DNA of 64,000 nucleotides from Sphingomonas sp. PP-CC-1A-547 (GTDB taxonomy: Bacteria; Pseudomonadota; Alphaproteobacteria; Sphingomonadales; Sphingomonadaceae): assembly GCF_003610375.1 (NCBI RefSeq), contig NZ_RAPZ01000011.1, positions 434,001-498,000 on the forward strand. Direction: 5' to 3'. Under the pieces are notes generated by a model. The model did no database searches. It saw nothing but the letters and a program-made list of their open reading frames with translations, and was not told the DNA's origin. Below, in pieces: positions 52,558 through 61,811 of the stretch. Position 1 is the stretch's first letter. Every line of letters begins with the position of its first letter. The position numbers were made by a program, and so were the translations under genes.

Positions 52558-53478
52558 ATGACCTCGACAATCACCCCGCAAATCAAAATGATTCTCGACA
52601 AATACGAGGCCACCAGTTCGGCGGTGAAGGCGAACCTCGCGCGCATCCTGATGCAGGGCAAGCTCGGCGGCACCGGCAAGCTCGTGATCCTGCCGGTCGA
52701 CCAGGGCTTCGAGCATGGCCCGGCGCGCAGCTTCTCGGTCAATCCGGCGGCGTACGACCCGCATTACCATTATCAGTTGGCGATCGATGCCGGGCTCAGT
52801 GCCTATGCCGCGCCGCTCGGGATGCTCGAAGCGGGCGCGGATACGTTTGCGGGGCAGATCCCGACGATCTTGAAGTGCAACAGCTCGAACAGCTGGGCGA
52901 CCTCGATCGACCAGGCGGTGACGGCGACCGTGTCGGACGCGGTGCGGCTCGGGTCCGCGGCGATCGGCTTCACGATCTACCCGGGCGCGGACCAGTTCTT
53001 CGACCTCGTCGAGGAAATCCGCGAGCTGAGCGAAGAGGCGAAGTCGGTCGGTATCGCGACGGTGATCTGGTCGTATCCGCGCGGCGGCGAGTTGACCAAG
53101 GACGGCGAGCTCGCTTTGGACGTCGGCGCCTATGCCGCGCACATCGCGGCGCTGCTCGGCGCGCACATCATCAAGACCAAGCTGCCGACCGCGCATATCG
53201 AGCAGAAGGAAGCTAAGCCGCTTTATGCAAACACCGATTGGTCGAAGCAGTCGGACCGCGTGAAGCACGTCGTCCAGTCGAGCTTTGCCGGGCGTCGCAT
53301 CAACGTCTTCTCGGGCGGCGCGTCGAAGGGCGAGGACGCGATCTTCCAGGACGCGCGCGACATTCGCGACGGTGGCGGCAACGGCTCGATCATCGGCCGC
53401 AATACCTTCCAGCGCCCGCGCGACGAAGCGTTGGCGATGCTCGACCGGATCATCCGGATCTACAAGAACGAGGAATAA
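52558..53478 (+). CDS. fbaB: class I fructose-bisphosphate aldolase (DhnA type)
   Basis: 306 aa; cleaves fructose 1,6-bisphosphate to glyceraldehyde 3-phosphate and dihydroxyacetone phosphate by a Schiff-base mechanism. DhnA-type segments: KLVILPVDQGFEHGPARSF, CNSSNSWATSIDQAV, RLGSAAIGFTIYPGADQF, ATVIWSYPRGGELTKDGE and IKTKLPTAHIEQKEAKPL, in which the Lys of IKTKLP is the likely Schiff-base residue. Lies 14 bp after the toxin gene and may in part be transcribed from the TA promoter. Confidence 0.92.
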   Translation: MTSTITPQIKMILDKYEATSSAVKANLARILMQGKLGGTGKLVILPVDQGFEHGPARSFSVNPAAYDPHYHYQLAIDAGLSAYAAPLGMLEAGADTFAGQIPTILKCNSSNSWATSIDQAVTATVSDAVRLGSAAIGFTIYPGADQFFDLVEEIRELSEEAKSVGIATVIWSYPRGGELTKDGELALDVGAYAAHIAALLGAHIIKTKLPTAHIEQKEAKPLYANTDWSKQSDRVKHVVQSSFAGRRINVFSGGASKGEDAIFQDARDIRDGGGNGSIIGRNTFQRPRDEALAMLDRIIRIYKNEE

Positions 53479-53553
53479 GCCTCGGTTGGCCTGCACGTCG
53501 CCCTGGTCATGCGCCGGGGTGACGTGGCGGGCATGAGCGGCTAGGGGGCGGAC

Positions 53554-54243
53554 ATGACCGAATTCGAAGATCCGCTGGGCCCGCTCGATCCCAATTTCGC
53601 CGAGAATTTCCGCCGCGACATGCGCCGGCCGGCTTGCCAGCTTTACCTGGTGTCGCCGCTGGATGTCGGTGGCGACTTCCCGGAGCGTCTCGCTCGGACG
53701 CTTGATGCTGGCCCCGTGGCTGCGTTCCAGTTCCGCGTGAAGGATATCGACCAGCATGCGGCGGCCGCGCTGGGCGAGCCTTTGCGGGCGATCTGTGCCG
53801 AGCGTGATGTCGCGTTTATCGTCAACGACGATATCGGGCTTGCGAAGCGGCTCGACGCGGACGGCGTGCATCTCGGGCAGGACGATGGCGATCCGCGTGA
53901 GGCGCGGGTTCAGCTTGGGCCCAATGCGCAGATCGGCGTGAGCTGTCATGGCAGCCGTCATCTGGCGATGGAAGCGGGCGAGGCCGGGGCCGACTACGTT
54001 GCGTTCGGGGCGTTCTATCCGACGACGACGAAGACGGTCGAGCATATGGCCGAGCCGGTTATCCTGTCGTGGTGGTCGACGCTGTTCGAGATGCCGTGCG
54101 TCGCGATCGGCGGGATTACGCCGGAGAATGCCGCGCCGCTGGTTGCTGCTGGTGCCGACTTCATTGCCGTGTCGAGCGCCGTTTGGGGTGGTGACGAGGT
54201 TGCTGCGATCAAGGCGTTCGGCGAGGTTCTCGCGAAGCGCTGA
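53554..54243 (+). CDS. thiE: thiamine phosphate synthase
   Basis: 229-aa TIM-barrel enzyme that joins the pyrimidine and thiazole halves of thiamine. Motifs: LYLVSPLDVGG at the first strand, QFRVKD, FIVNDDIGLAKRLDADGVHLGQDD, IGVSCHGSRHLAMEAGEAGADYVAFGAFYPTTTK and the phosphate loop AIGGITPENAAPLVAAGADF. The N-terminus carries about 30 extra residues before the barrel. No other thi gene and no THI-box leader is seen nearby. Confidence 0.92.
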   Translation: MTEFEDPLGPLDPNFAENFRRDMRRPACQLYLVSPLDVGGDFPERLARTLDAGPVAAFQFRVKDIDQHAAAALGEPLRAICAERDVAFIVNDDIGLAKRLDADGVHLGQDDGDPREARVQLGPNAQIGVSCHGSRHLAMEAGEAGADYVAFGAFYPTTTKTVEHMAEPVILSWWSTLFEMPCVAIGGITPENAAPLVAAGADFIAVSSAVWGGDEVAAIKAFGEVLAKR

Positions 54244-54299
54244 GCCGGTGGAAACAACCGTCGTCCCGACCGTTTGATGCAGCAGCGTAACGGTTTGGG

Positions 54300-55322
54300 A
54301 TGATGGGCATGACGGCATTTGCGATGAAGGCTTCGGTTCTTGCGGCCTGCCTGCTGGGGGCCGCGTCTCCCGCATTGGCGCAGACAGCGTCGGCCAAGCC
54401 TGTGCCGATCGATCGCAACATCCTGCACGTACAGGTTATCCTCGACTATCTCGGCTTTGGGCCGGGCGTGCTCGACGGGCGCGGCGGGCAGTCGCTGGTG
54501 GCGGCGCTGAAGGGGTTCCAGGAGGCGAAGGGACTGCCGATCACTGGCAAGTCTGACGCGCGGACGTTGCAGGCGCTGTATCCGTACCGCGCCGCGCGGC
54601 CGACCGTGACGGTCGCGCTGACACCCGAGATGCTGGCGGGGCCGTTCGTCAATCCGTTCCCGAAGGATCCGGCCAAGCAGGCCGAACTCCCGTCGCTGGG
54701 CTACAAGACGGTGATGGAGAAGCTCGGCGAGATGTTCCACACGACGCCGGCGGTGATCGTCGCGCTGAACTCGCCGACGACGAAGCTGGCGCCGGGCACC
54801 AAGGTCGTGTTTCCGAACGCGCTGCCGACGTCGCGCGCGTATGATTCGAAGTTGAAGCCGGACTGGATCGCGACGCTCACGATGCTGAACGTCGATGCGA
54901 AGCAGCCGCAGGCGGATCATGTCGTGGTCGACAAGTCGGATGGCGTGCTGCGCGTGCTCGATGCGAACGACAAGCTGATCGCGCAATTCTCCGCGACGAT
55001 GGGGTCGAGCCATGACCCGCTGCCGCTCGGCACGTGGACGATCAAGGGATCCGATTACAATCCGAAGTTCCACTTCAACCCGGCGCTGTTCTGGGATGCG
55101 AAGAAGGGGCAGCAGAAGGAGATGCTCCCGCCGGGGCCGAACGGTCCGGTCGGGGTCGTCTGGATGGATCTGTCGAAGGAGCATTACGGCATTCACGGTA
55201 CGCCAAACCCCGAGACAATCGGACGTGCGGAGAGCCATGGTTGCATCCGCCTGACCAACTGGGATGCGGCGCGGTTGTCGATGATGATCAAGCCGGGGAC
55301 CAAGGCCGTGTTCCAGGCCTGA
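54300..55322 (+). CDS. L,D-transpeptidase with peptidoglycan-binding and LysM-like domains
   Basis: 340-aa exported peptidoglycan cross-linker or lipoprotein-anchoring enzyme. Signal peptide about 1-27 (ending AASPALA-Q), a peptidoglycan-binding helical domain (about 43-95), a LysM-like segment (about 140-180, LGEMFHTTPAVIVALNSPTTKLAPGTKV) and the YkuD domain with the catalytic Cys in HGTPNPETIGRAESHGCIRL. Followed 4 bp later by an M23 peptidase gene, so the two likely work together in cell-wall remodelling. Start may be one of three close ATGs (54300, 54303, 54309). Confidence 0.9.
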   Translation: MMGMTAFAMKASVLAACLLGAASPALAQTASAKPVPIDRNILHVQVILDYLGFGPGVLDGRGGQSLVAALKGFQEAKGLPITGKSDARTLQALYPYRAARPTVTVALTPEMLAGPFVNPFPKDPAKQAELPSLGYKTVMEKLGEMFHTTPAVIVALNSPTTKLAPGTKVVFPNALPTSRAYDSKLKPDWIATLTMLNVDAKQPQADHVVVDKSDGVLRVLDANDKLIAQFSATMGSSHDPLPLGTWTIKGSDYNPKFHFNPALFWDAKKGQQKEMLPPGPNGPVGVVWMDLSKEHYGIHGTPNPETIGRAESHGCIRLTNWDAARLSMMIKPGTKAVFQA

Positions 55323-55326
55323 GGCG

Positions 55327-55932
55327 ATGACGCGGACGTTCTGGATCATTCTCGGGCTGATCGTGGTGGCGATCGGCGGATTTGCGTCGATGGTGTCGTT
55401 CGGGAGCAGCGGTAGCGGCATCGAGCGGCGGGTGCCTTGGCGTAAGTCGGTGCCTCCCGCCGAGGTCGCTGCCGTTACCGTGACGCCGGGGGCGCTGGCC
55501 GTTCCGGTGGCTGGCGTGTCGCGCAAAGCGATTGCCGACAGCTGGAACGATGCGCGGGGCGGCGGTCTGCGCAGTCATCACGGGACGGACATCATGGCAC
55601 CGGGTGGCACGCGCGTCGTCGCGGCTGCACCGGGGCGGATCGAGAAGCTGTTCCAGAGCGGACTTGGCGGGATCACGCTGTACGTCCGCTCGCCCGACCG
55701 GCGCTGGACCTATTATTATGCGCACCTCGCGGGGTATGCGGCTGGCATCCGCGAGGGCATGGCGGTCAAGGCAGGTGATACGCTCGGCTATGTCGGCGAC
55801 ACCGGCGATGCGGGGGCAGGCAATTACCACCTCCATTTCGGGCTGACCAGGATGCAGCCGGGTGAGCGCTGGTGGCAGGGCGAGAACGTGAACCCCTACC
55901 CGCTGCTTGCCGGAACGGGGTCGTCCCGCTAA
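55327..55932 (+). CDS. M23 family metallopeptidase
   Basis: 201 aa with an N-terminal membrane anchor (about 4-23, [19 protein letters not shown]) and a LytM-type domain: [20 protein letters not shown] with the HxxxD zinc motif and [11 protein letters not shown] with the HxH. All zinc ligands are present, so it may be an active endopeptidase rather than an EnvC-like activator. Begins 4 bp after the L,D-transpeptidase. Confidence 0.9.
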   Translation: MTRTFWIILGLIVVAIGGFASMVSFGSSGSGIERRVPWRKSVPPAEVAAVTVTPGALAVPVAGVSRKAIADSWNDARGGGLRSHHGTDIMAPGGTRVVAAAPGRIEKLFQSGLGGITLYVRSPDRRWTYYYAHLAGYAAGIREGMAVKAGDTLGYVGDTGDAGAGNYHLHFGLTRMQPGERWWQGENVNPYPLLAGTGSSR

Positions 55933-56018
55933 AGCCCGCCGCTTCGGGTTTCCGCAGAGTCATGCCCCAGGGCCAAGCTTCGCGGACGGCCCCTAGCTCT
56001 TTCCAGCAGGAATCGGTC

Positions 56019-56582
56019 ATGAAGATCAACGCGGTCGAGATTCGTCCCGGCAACATTCTTGAATATGAGGGCGGCATCTGGCGCGCCGTCAAGATTCAGC
56101 ACACCCAGCCTGGCAAGGGCGGTGCCTATATGCAGGTCGAGATGAAGAATCTCATCGACGGCCGCAAGAATAACACTCGCTTCCGCTCCGCCGAGAGCGT
56201 CGAGAAGGTGCGGCTCGAGACCGTCGACTTTCAGTTCCTGTTCCGCGAGGGCGACATGCTCACCTTCATGGACAAGGTCAATTACGAGCAGATCTCGCTC
56301 GACGCCGACATCCTGGGCGACGCCGCGGCGTTCCTGCAGGACGGTATGGACGTGGTGATGGAGCTCTGGGAAGAGCGGCCGATCTCGGTCCAGCTTCCCG
56401 ACACGATCGAGGCGCTGATCGTCGAGGCGGATGCCGTCGTGAAGGGGCAGACTGCTTCGTCGAGCTACAAGCCTGCGGTGCTGGAGAACGGCGTGCGCGT
56501 GATGGTGCCGCCGCATATTGGTGCCGGCACGCGGATCGTGGTCGATGTCTACGAGCAGACCTACGTGCGTCGCGCGGACTGA
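56019..56582 (+). CDS. efp: elongation factor P
   Basis: 187-aa factor that rescues ribosomes stalled at polyproline stretches. The modifiable Lys is in [18 protein letters not shown] near residue 34, followed by the [21 protein letters not shown] segment and the C-terminal [26 protein letters not shown] type ending. The start [16 protein letters not shown] is family-like. TonB (2.5 kb), with its long proline runs, would need it for translation. Confidence 0.95.
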   Translation: MKINAVEIRPGNILEYEGGIWRAVKIQHTQPGKGGAYMQVEMKNLIDGRKNNTRFRSAESVEKVRLETVDFQFLFREGDMLTFMDKVNYEQISLDADILGDAAAFLQDGMDVVMELWEERPISVQLPDTIEALIVEADAVVKGQTASSSYKPAVLENGVRVMVPPHIGAGTRIVVDVYEQTYVRRAD

Positions 56583-56587
56583 AAACT

Positions 56588-56734
56588 GCTCCCCCTCCCG
56601 CAAGCGGGAGGGGGCCGGGGGGTGGGCACCCGCCCTCCATGGTACGCAACGACCTTGGCGCGAACAATTTCGATGCCGCGCGACGCTGATAGCGCGAGCC
56701 CACCCCCGGCCCCTCCCGCTTGCGGGGGGGGGGA
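56588..56734. repeat. palindromic repeat, family D variant, with G10 tract
   Basis: Arms CTCCCCCTCCCGCAAGCGGG and near-complement, inner GGGGGTGGGC / GCCCACCCCC, loop of about 70 bp. The right end carries an uninterrupted run of ten G (56724-56733) just upstream of the next gene start. Confidence 0.85.
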
Positions 56735-56745
56735 GATAGAATACC

Positions 56746-57558
56746 ATGCCCAGCCATTCAGGCATCATGACCGTCATCGAGCGCGCCGCCCGCAAGGCCG
56801 CGCCGCGCCTGCGCCGTGACTTCAACGAGGTCCAGCAGCTCCAGGTGAGCCGCAAGGGTCCAGCCGACTTCGTCAGCCAGGCCGACCAGCGCGCCGAGCA
56901 GACGATCTTCGAAGAACTCAGCCACGCCCGTCCCGATTGGGGCATGCTCATGGAGGAGCGCGGCGAGGTCGAGGGCGATCCGAACAAGCCGCGCTTTATC
57001 GTCGATCCCCTGGATGGGACGTCGAACTTCCTCCATGGCATCCCGCATTTCTGCATCTCGATCGCGGTCGAGGAGCCGATGCCGAACGGCAAGCGTGAGG
57101 TCACGACTGCGCTCGTGTATCAGCCGCTGACCGACGAGAGCTTCTGGGCCGAGAAGGGCCGGGGCGCTTGGCTCACCGACCAGCGCCTGCGCGTGTCGTC
57201 GCGCCGCGATCTGTCCGAATCGCTGATTGCGACGGGGATCCCGTTCCTGGGGCATGGCGACTTCGCGCAGTGGAGCCGGATTTTCGGCGCGGTTGCGCCT
57301 GAGGTTGCTGGGATCCGTCGTCTTGGTGCTGCTGCTTTAGATCTGGCTTGGCTTGCGGCCGGGCGTTTCGACGGGTTCTGGGAATCGAACCTGAAGCCTT
57401 GGGACGTCGCAGCGGGCATGCTGCTGGTAAAGGAAGCCGGTGGTTTCGTTACCGACTTCCGTGGCGGCGATCGCGCGATGGAGCGTAATGAGTTCCTTGC
57501 TGCGAACGATGCGCTTCACTCGCGGTTGCATAAGCTGGTGGCCGGCGCGCTGCGCTAA
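56746..57558 (+). CDS. suhB: inositol monophosphatase family protein
   Basis: 270-aa Mg-dependent phosphatase. Metal and substrate motifs: EERGEVEGDPNKPRFIVDPLDGTSNFLHGIPHF with the DPLDGT core, and the C-terminal PWDVAAGMLLVKEAGGFVTDFRG. Acts on myo-inositol 1-phosphate or related sugar phosphates; in enterobacteria SuhB also has a role in rRNA antitermination. Start at ATG 56746 or seven codons later at 56767 (MTVIERAARK); the latter matches the family better at the N-terminus. A G10 tract lies in its leader. Confidence 0.88.
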   Translation: MPSHSGIMTVIERAARKAAPRLRRDFNEVQQLQVSRKGPADFVSQADQRAEQTIFEELSHARPDWGMLMEERGEVEGDPNKPRFIVDPLDGTSNFLHGIPHFCISIAVEEPMPNGKREVTTALVYQPLTDESFWAEKGRGAWLTDQRLRVSSRRDLSESLIATGIPFLGHGDFAQWSRIFGAVAPEVAGIRRLGAAALDLAWLAAGRFDGFWESNLKPWDVAAGMLLVKEAGGFVTDFRGGDRAMERNEFLAANDALHSRLHKLVAGALR

Positions 57559-57569
57559 GGCGAATGCAC

Positions 57570-57695
57570 GATCCTCCCCCGCAAGGGGGAGGTGGCTGGC
57601 GTTTGCCAGTCGGAGGGGGAGGTAAGGGCAACCTCTGTTCCGCGTCCTCCCCCTCCGCCACCTTCGGTGCCACCTCCGCCTGGCGGGGGAGGATC
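57570..57695. repeat. palindromic intergenic repeat, family A
   Basis: 126-bp copy with outer arms GATCCTCCCCCGCAAGGGGG and complement and inner GTCGGAGGGGGAGG arm, 11 bp after the suhB-like gene, as expected for a 3'-end element. Confidence 0.9.
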
Positions 57696-57834
57696 GTGAG
57701 GTCGGACGGCGTCAGCGCGCAGTCTGTCATGCCGGCTTGTTCCGGCATCCACTCGCGCAAAACATCTTTCGTCGTCTGTTTGCGGTGCCGGGGGACCTCG
57801 GAACTACTCGGTGTATCCCTAGAGTCCAAGTCAG

Positions 57835-57892
57835 CTTGTCTCTCCGCGAAGGCGGGGATCCAGACTGGGCTCCCGCCTTCGCGGGAGAACAA
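57835..57892. repeat. palindromic intergenic repeat, family B
   Basis: TTGTCTCTCCGCGAAGGCGG and near-complement around CCAGACTGGG, in the nuo upstream region. Confidence 0.85.
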
Positions 57893-58050
57893 GGAGGAGG
57901 GGGTCGCTCTTCGAACGCGGCGTCGTCTTTGCTTCTTAGGGAGGCGCCGAACGCGTTCGAGGTGACGGATCGGTATCGGCGACGTCATGGAGCGCCAACG
58001 CTCGTGCGCGCCAAGTAACGCATGTTTCCCGCCACCCCCATCCCTCCACT

Positions 58051-58066
58051 TGCGAGTGATTCTCAC
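58051..58066 (+). promoter_or_regulatory. possible Fur box upstream of nuo
   Basis: TGCGAGTGATTCTCAC; on the other strand GTGAGAATCACTCGCA, close to the TGAGAATxATTxxCA type of Fur site. It lies 75 bp before the nuoA start. Only one imperfect site is seen, so this is a suggestion. Confidence 0.35.
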
Positions 58067-58140
58067 ACCCTCCACGCCTTGCCCATCACCCCCCATCGGC
58101 CTAAAGCGGCCCCGTTCCGTTCGCACTTGCGAGAAGCAAT

Positions 58141-58515
58141 TTGGTCGACCTGTCGCACTACCTTCCGATCCTCCTGTTCCTCGGGATCGCCATCGCATTG
58201 TCGAGCACGTTCGTGTTCCTGCCGATAGCCGTCTCGCGCCTCACGGGGTCACACAAGCCTACGCCTGAGAAGCTCAGCGAATACGAGTGCGGCTTTCCCG
58301 CATTCGAGGATCCGCGGAGCCAGTTCGACGTGCGCTTCTACCTGATCGCCATCCTCTTCATCATCTTCGATCTCGAGGCCGCGTTCCTGTATCCCTGGGC
58401 CGTCTCGGTCTTCACGCTCGGCTGGACCGCGTGGATTTCGATGATGATCTTTATCGGCGAATTGGCCCTTGGCCTCGTCTACGCATGGAAGAAGGGAGCA
58501 CTCGATTGGGAGTAG
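58141..58515 (+). CDS. nuoA: NADH-quinone oxidoreductase subunit A
   Basis: 124-aa membrane subunit of complex I with three helices (about residues 8-30, 62-85 and 92-115) and the family loop [36 protein letters not shown]. First gene of the nuo operon, starting with TTG (58141). No ATG precedes the first helix, so the non-ATG start is likely. The stop lies inside the nuoB start region. Confidence 0.93.
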   Translation: MVDLSHYLPILLFLGIAIALSSTFVFLPIAVSRLTGSHKPTPEKLSEYECGFPAFEDPRSQFDVRFYLIAILFIIFDLEAAFLYPWAVSVFTLGWTAWISMMIFIGELALGLVYAWKKGALDWE

Positions 58516-59054
58516 AGCTTCAGCCCGCACCCGGTTCGCCCAGTTCGCTGGTGCCACCCGACCAGGGCTTTTTCGACGGATTGAACGGTGAACTGACGGA
58601 CAAGGGTTTCCTCGTCACGTCGACCGAGGAGCTGTTCCAGTGGGCCCGCACCGGCTCGCTGTGGTGGATGACGTTCGGGCTCGCATGCTGCGCGGTCGAG
58701 ATGATCCACGTCAACATGCCGCGCTACGATCTCGAGCGCTTCGGCGCCGCACCGCGCGCGTCCCCGCGCCAGTCGGACGTGATGATTGTCGCCGGTACGC
58801 TGTGCAACAAGATGGCCCCGGCACTCCGCAAGGTCTACGACCAGATGTCCGAGCCGAAGTACGTGATCTCGATGGGATCGTGCGCGAACGGCGGCGGCTA
58901 TTATCACTACAGCTACAGCGTCGTGCGTGGCTGCGATCGGATCGTGCCCGTGGACATCTACGTCCCCGGGTGCCCGCCGACGGCTGAGGCATTGCTGTAC
59001 GGCATCATGCAGCTGCAGCGGAAGATCCGGCGGTCCGGGAGCATCGAGCGTTGA
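58506..59054 (+). CDS. nuoB: NADH-quinone oxidoreductase subunit B
   Basis: 182-aa peripheral subunit carrying the N2 4Fe-4S cluster, next to the quinone site. Cys ligands are in [33 protein letters not shown] and [17 protein letters not shown] sequence ([17 protein letters not shown]). Start TTG at 58506 with GGGAG 8 bp upstream, overlapping the nuoA stop by 10 bp. Confidence 0.95.
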   Translation: MGVELQPAPGSPSSLVPPDQGFFDGLNGELTDKGFLVTSTEELFQWARTGSLWWMTFGLACCAVEMIHVNMPRYDLERFGAAPRASPRQSDVMIVAGTLCNKMAPALRKVYDQMSEPKYVISMGSCANGGGYYHYSYSVVRGCDRIVPVDIYVPGCPPTAEALLYGIMQLQRKIRRSGSIER

Positions 59055-59911
59055 GGGCTCCCGCACCAGCGTACACGTCGAATGACGGCGTGATCGACAG
59101 CGCCCGCGCGGCGCTTGGCGGCATGCTGCTCGACGCGGTCGACCATGTCGGCGAAGTCGCGCTGCACGTTCGTCGCGAAGACCTGTACGACGCGATGATC
59201 GCGCTACGCGATACGCCGGGGCTTGCCTACCAGCAGCTCATGGAGATCGCCGGCGTCGACTATCCGGATCGCGCAGAGCGGTTCGAGGTCGTCTATTGCA
59301 TGCTGTCGCTGACGCGGAATCACCGTCTGCGCGTGCATGTCGCGACCGACGAGGAAAAGCCGGTGCCGTCGGTGACGGATATCTGGCCGGTCGCCGGTTG
59401 GCTCGAGCGCGAAGTGTACGACATGTACGGCGTGTTGTTCAGCGGCAATCCGGACCTGCGCCGCATCCTGACCGATTACGGCTTCCGCGGTCATCCGCAG
59501 CGCAAGGACTTCCCGCTGACCGGGTATGTCGAGCTGCGCTATTCGGAAGAGTCGAAGCGCGTCGTGTACGAGCCCGTTCAGCTTGCGCAGGACTTCCGCA
59601 CGTTCGATTTCATGAGCCCATGGGAGGGCGCGAATTACGTGCTCCCCGGCGACGAGAAGGGCGCATTGCCCGAGGCCAAGGGTGCGCCGACGCCGCTCAA
59701 GGCCGACACGATCGTTAAGGCGGACGCGGCGCAGTCGCCTACCCAGGCGCCTGCCGCGCCGAGCGAGCCTTATGGTAAGAAGGACGTCAAGCATTCCGGT
59801 CAAAGTGGTGCTGGCGAGCCTGATCCGGGCAACCAGAAGCAGGACAAGCCCGTGGAGTCGGATGTGATCCCGAGCAAGGGTGTCAACGGAACCGGGGGAC
59901 AGAACCAGTGA
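59051..59911 (+). CDS. nuoC: NADH-quinone oxidoreductase subunit C, extended C-terminus
   Basis: 286-aa subunit of the peripheral arm. The 30-kDa domain spans about residues 20-200, with [53 protein letters not shown] and [20 protein letters not shown]. The usual end ([19 protein letters not shown]) is followed by about 80 extra residues rich in Ala, Pro, Lys, Gln and Gly with no clear fold. TTG start at 59051 with GGGAG upstream, overlapping the nuoB stop (TTGA). Confidence 0.94.
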   Translation: MRAPAPAYTSNDGVIDSARAALGGMLLDAVDHVGEVALHVRREDLYDAMIALRDTPGLAYQQLMEIAGVDYPDRAERFEVVYCMLSLTRNHRLRVHVATDEEKPVPSVTDIWPVAGWLEREVYDMYGVLFSGNPDLRRILTDYGFRGHPQRKDFPLTGYVELRYSEESKRVVYEPVQLAQDFRTFDFMSPWEGANYVLPGDEKGALPEAKGAPTPLKADTIVKADAAQSPTQAPAAPSEPYGKKDVKHSGQSGAGEPDPGNQKQDKPVESDVIPSKGVNGTGGQNQ

Positions 59912-61143
59912 GCCTCTATGTCGAAGAGCTTCTGGGTGAAGCCGACGCAGCCGATCCCACGACCGGCGACGTCACGATCCAGAACTACACGATCAACTTC
60001 GGTCCGCAGCATCCGGCCGCGCACGGTGTGCTCCGTCTGGTCATGGAGCTCGACGGCGAGATCGTCGAGCGTGTCGACCCGCATGTCGGCCTGCTTCATC
60101 GCGGCACCGAGAAGCTGATCGAATACAAGACCTACACGCAGGCGCTGCCGTATTTCGATCGTCTCGATTACTGCTCGCCTTTGTGCATGGAGCATAGCTG
60201 GGTGCTGGCGGTCGAGAAGCTGCTCGATCTCGAAGTGCCCGAGCGTGCGCAGTATCTGCGGGTATTCTTCGCTGAGCTGACGCGCATCTCGAACCATATG
60301 CTCAATCTGGGCTCTCACGTCATGGACGTCGGCGCGATGACGCCGAACCTGTGGCTGTTCGAGATCCGCGAAGACTGCATGAACTTCTTCGAGCGTGTCT
60401 CCGGTGCGCGCATGCATTCGAACTATTTCCGTCCTGGTGGCGTGCATCAGGATGCGCCGTTGAAGCTGCTCACCGACATCGGCGACTGGCTCGACACGCG
60501 CCTGCCGCGGTTGTTCGAGGATGCGATCAGCCTCGTCGCGGACAACCGCATCTTCAAGCAGCGCAACGTCGACATCGCCGTGGTCAGCCGCGACGACGCG
60601 ATCAAATGGGGCTTTTCCGGTCCGATGATCCGCGGCTCGGGTATCGCCTGGGATCTGCGCAAGTCGCAGCCTTATGACGTGTACGCCAAGATGGACTTCG
60701 AGGTGCCGGTCGGCACGCGTGGCGATTGCTATGACCGGTTCATGGTGCGCGTCGAGGAAGTGCGTCAGTCTGCGCGGATCATGAAGCAGTGCCTGCGCGA
60801 CATGCCGGAGGGGCCGATCGCGTCGCTCGACCGCAAGGTCGTGCCGCCCAAGCGTGGCGAGATGAAGCAGTCGATGGAAGCGCTGATCCATCACTTCAAG
60901 CTCTATACCGAGGGCTTCCACGTGCCCGCCGGCGACGTCTATGTCGCGACCGAGAGCCCCAAGGGCGAGTTCGGCGTGTATCTGGTCGCCGATGGCTCGA
61001 ACAAGCCGTACCGCTGCAAGATCCGCCCGACCGCGTTCTCGCATCTGCAAGCCATGGACTTCATGGCGAAGGGCCACATGCTGGCGGATACGACCGCGAT
61101 CCTCGGCGCGATGGATATCGTTTTTGGTGAATGTGACCGCTGA
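59908..61143 (+). CDS. nuoD: NADH-quinone oxidoreductase subunit D
   Basis: 411-aa 49-kDa subunit that forms the quinone-binding pocket with NuoB. Motifs: [57 protein letters not shown] and the C-terminal [11 protein letters not shown] start at 59908, overlapping the nuoC stop by 4 bp; nuoE starts on the last base of its stop. Confidence 0.96.
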   Translation: MSLYVEELLGEADAADPTTGDVTIQNYTINFGPQHPAAHGVLRLVMELDGEIVERVDPHVGLLHRGTEKLIEYKTYTQALPYFDRLDYCSPLCMEHSWVLAVEKLLDLEVPERAQYLRVFFAELTRISNHMLNLGSHVMDVGAMTPNLWLFEIREDCMNFFERVSGARMHSNYFRPGGVHQDAPLKLLTDIGDWLDTRLPRLFEDAISLVADNRIFKQRNVDIAVVSRDDAIKWGFSGPMIRGSGIAWDLRKSQPYDVYAKMDFEVPVGTRGDCYDRFMVRVEEVRQSARIMKQCLRDMPEGPIASLDRKVVPPKRGEMKQSMEALIHHFKLYTEGFHVPAGDVYVATESPKGEFGVYLVADGSNKPYRCKIRPTAFSHLQAMDFMAKGHMLADTTAILGAMDIVFGECDR

Positions 61144-61811
61144 TGGCTGAAGCTCCGAAAATTCCCGACGAGGCCGAGACCCGCGCCCGCTGGGGTTCGT
61201 TCGCGTGGACGGACGAGAACCAGGTGAAGGCGAACGAGATCCTCGGGCGCTATCCCAAGGGTCGCGAGCAGTCGGCGTCGATCCCGCTGCTTGATCTGGC
61301 GCAGCGCCAGGTCGGTGCGGAAACGCAGACGCAGGGCTGGTTGCCGGTGCCGGTAATCGAGTTCGTCGCGCGTCAGATCAGCGTGCCGTACATGCGCGTG
61401 TACGAGGTCGTGACCTTCTACACGATGTTCAATCTCGCGCCGGTCGGTCGCTTCCACGTCCAGGTCTGCGGCACGACGCCGTGCATGCTGCGTGGGTCGG
61501 ACGACGTTCTGGCCGCCTGCAAGAACCGCGGGCTGGTCAAGGGCGGCACGACTCCGGACGGCATGTTCACGCTGACCGAGGTCGAGTGCCTGGGCACGTG
61601 CGCGAATGCGCCGATGGTGCAGATCAACGACGATAACTTCGAAGATCTCGATTACGACAAGACGACCGAGATCCTCGAGGCGCTGGCCAATGGCGGGCAC
61701 CCGACGCCGGGGCCGCAATTCGGTCGTCGCGCAAGCTGCCCCGAGGGCGGCGCGACCTCGCTGAAGGCGATGGTCGACGCGAACCACGATTACCGGGGGG
61801 AGTGGGCCTGA
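61143..61811 (+). CDS. nuoE: NADH-quinone oxidoreductase subunit E
   Basis: 222-aa 24-kDa subunit with a thioredoxin-like 2Fe-2S domain. Cluster Cys lie in [16 protein letters not shown] and [17 protein letters not shown]. An N-terminal helical domain (about 20-90) and a C-terminal tail ([18 protein letters not shown]) flank it. ATG at 61143 on the last base of the nuoD stop. Confidence 0.95.
   Translation: MAEAPKIPDEAETRARWGSFAWTDENQVKANEILGRYPKGREQSASIPLLDLAQRQVGAETQTQGWLPVPVIEFVARQISVPYMRVYEVVTFYTMFNLAPVGRFHVQVCGTTPCMLRGSDDVLAACKNRGLVKGGTTPDGMFTLTEVECLGTCANAPMVQINDDNFEDLDYDKTTEILEALANGGHPTPGPQFGRRASCPEGGATSLKAMVDANHDYRGEWA

Larger units (their letters stand above)
57559..58140. other. intergenic region upstream of nuo
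   Basis: 582 bp without a gene. It holds a family A repeat (57570-57695), a family B repeat (57835-57892) and a Fur-box-like sequence (58051-58066). The nuo promoter should lie in the right part but I cannot place clear -35/-10 boxes. Confidence 0.6.
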
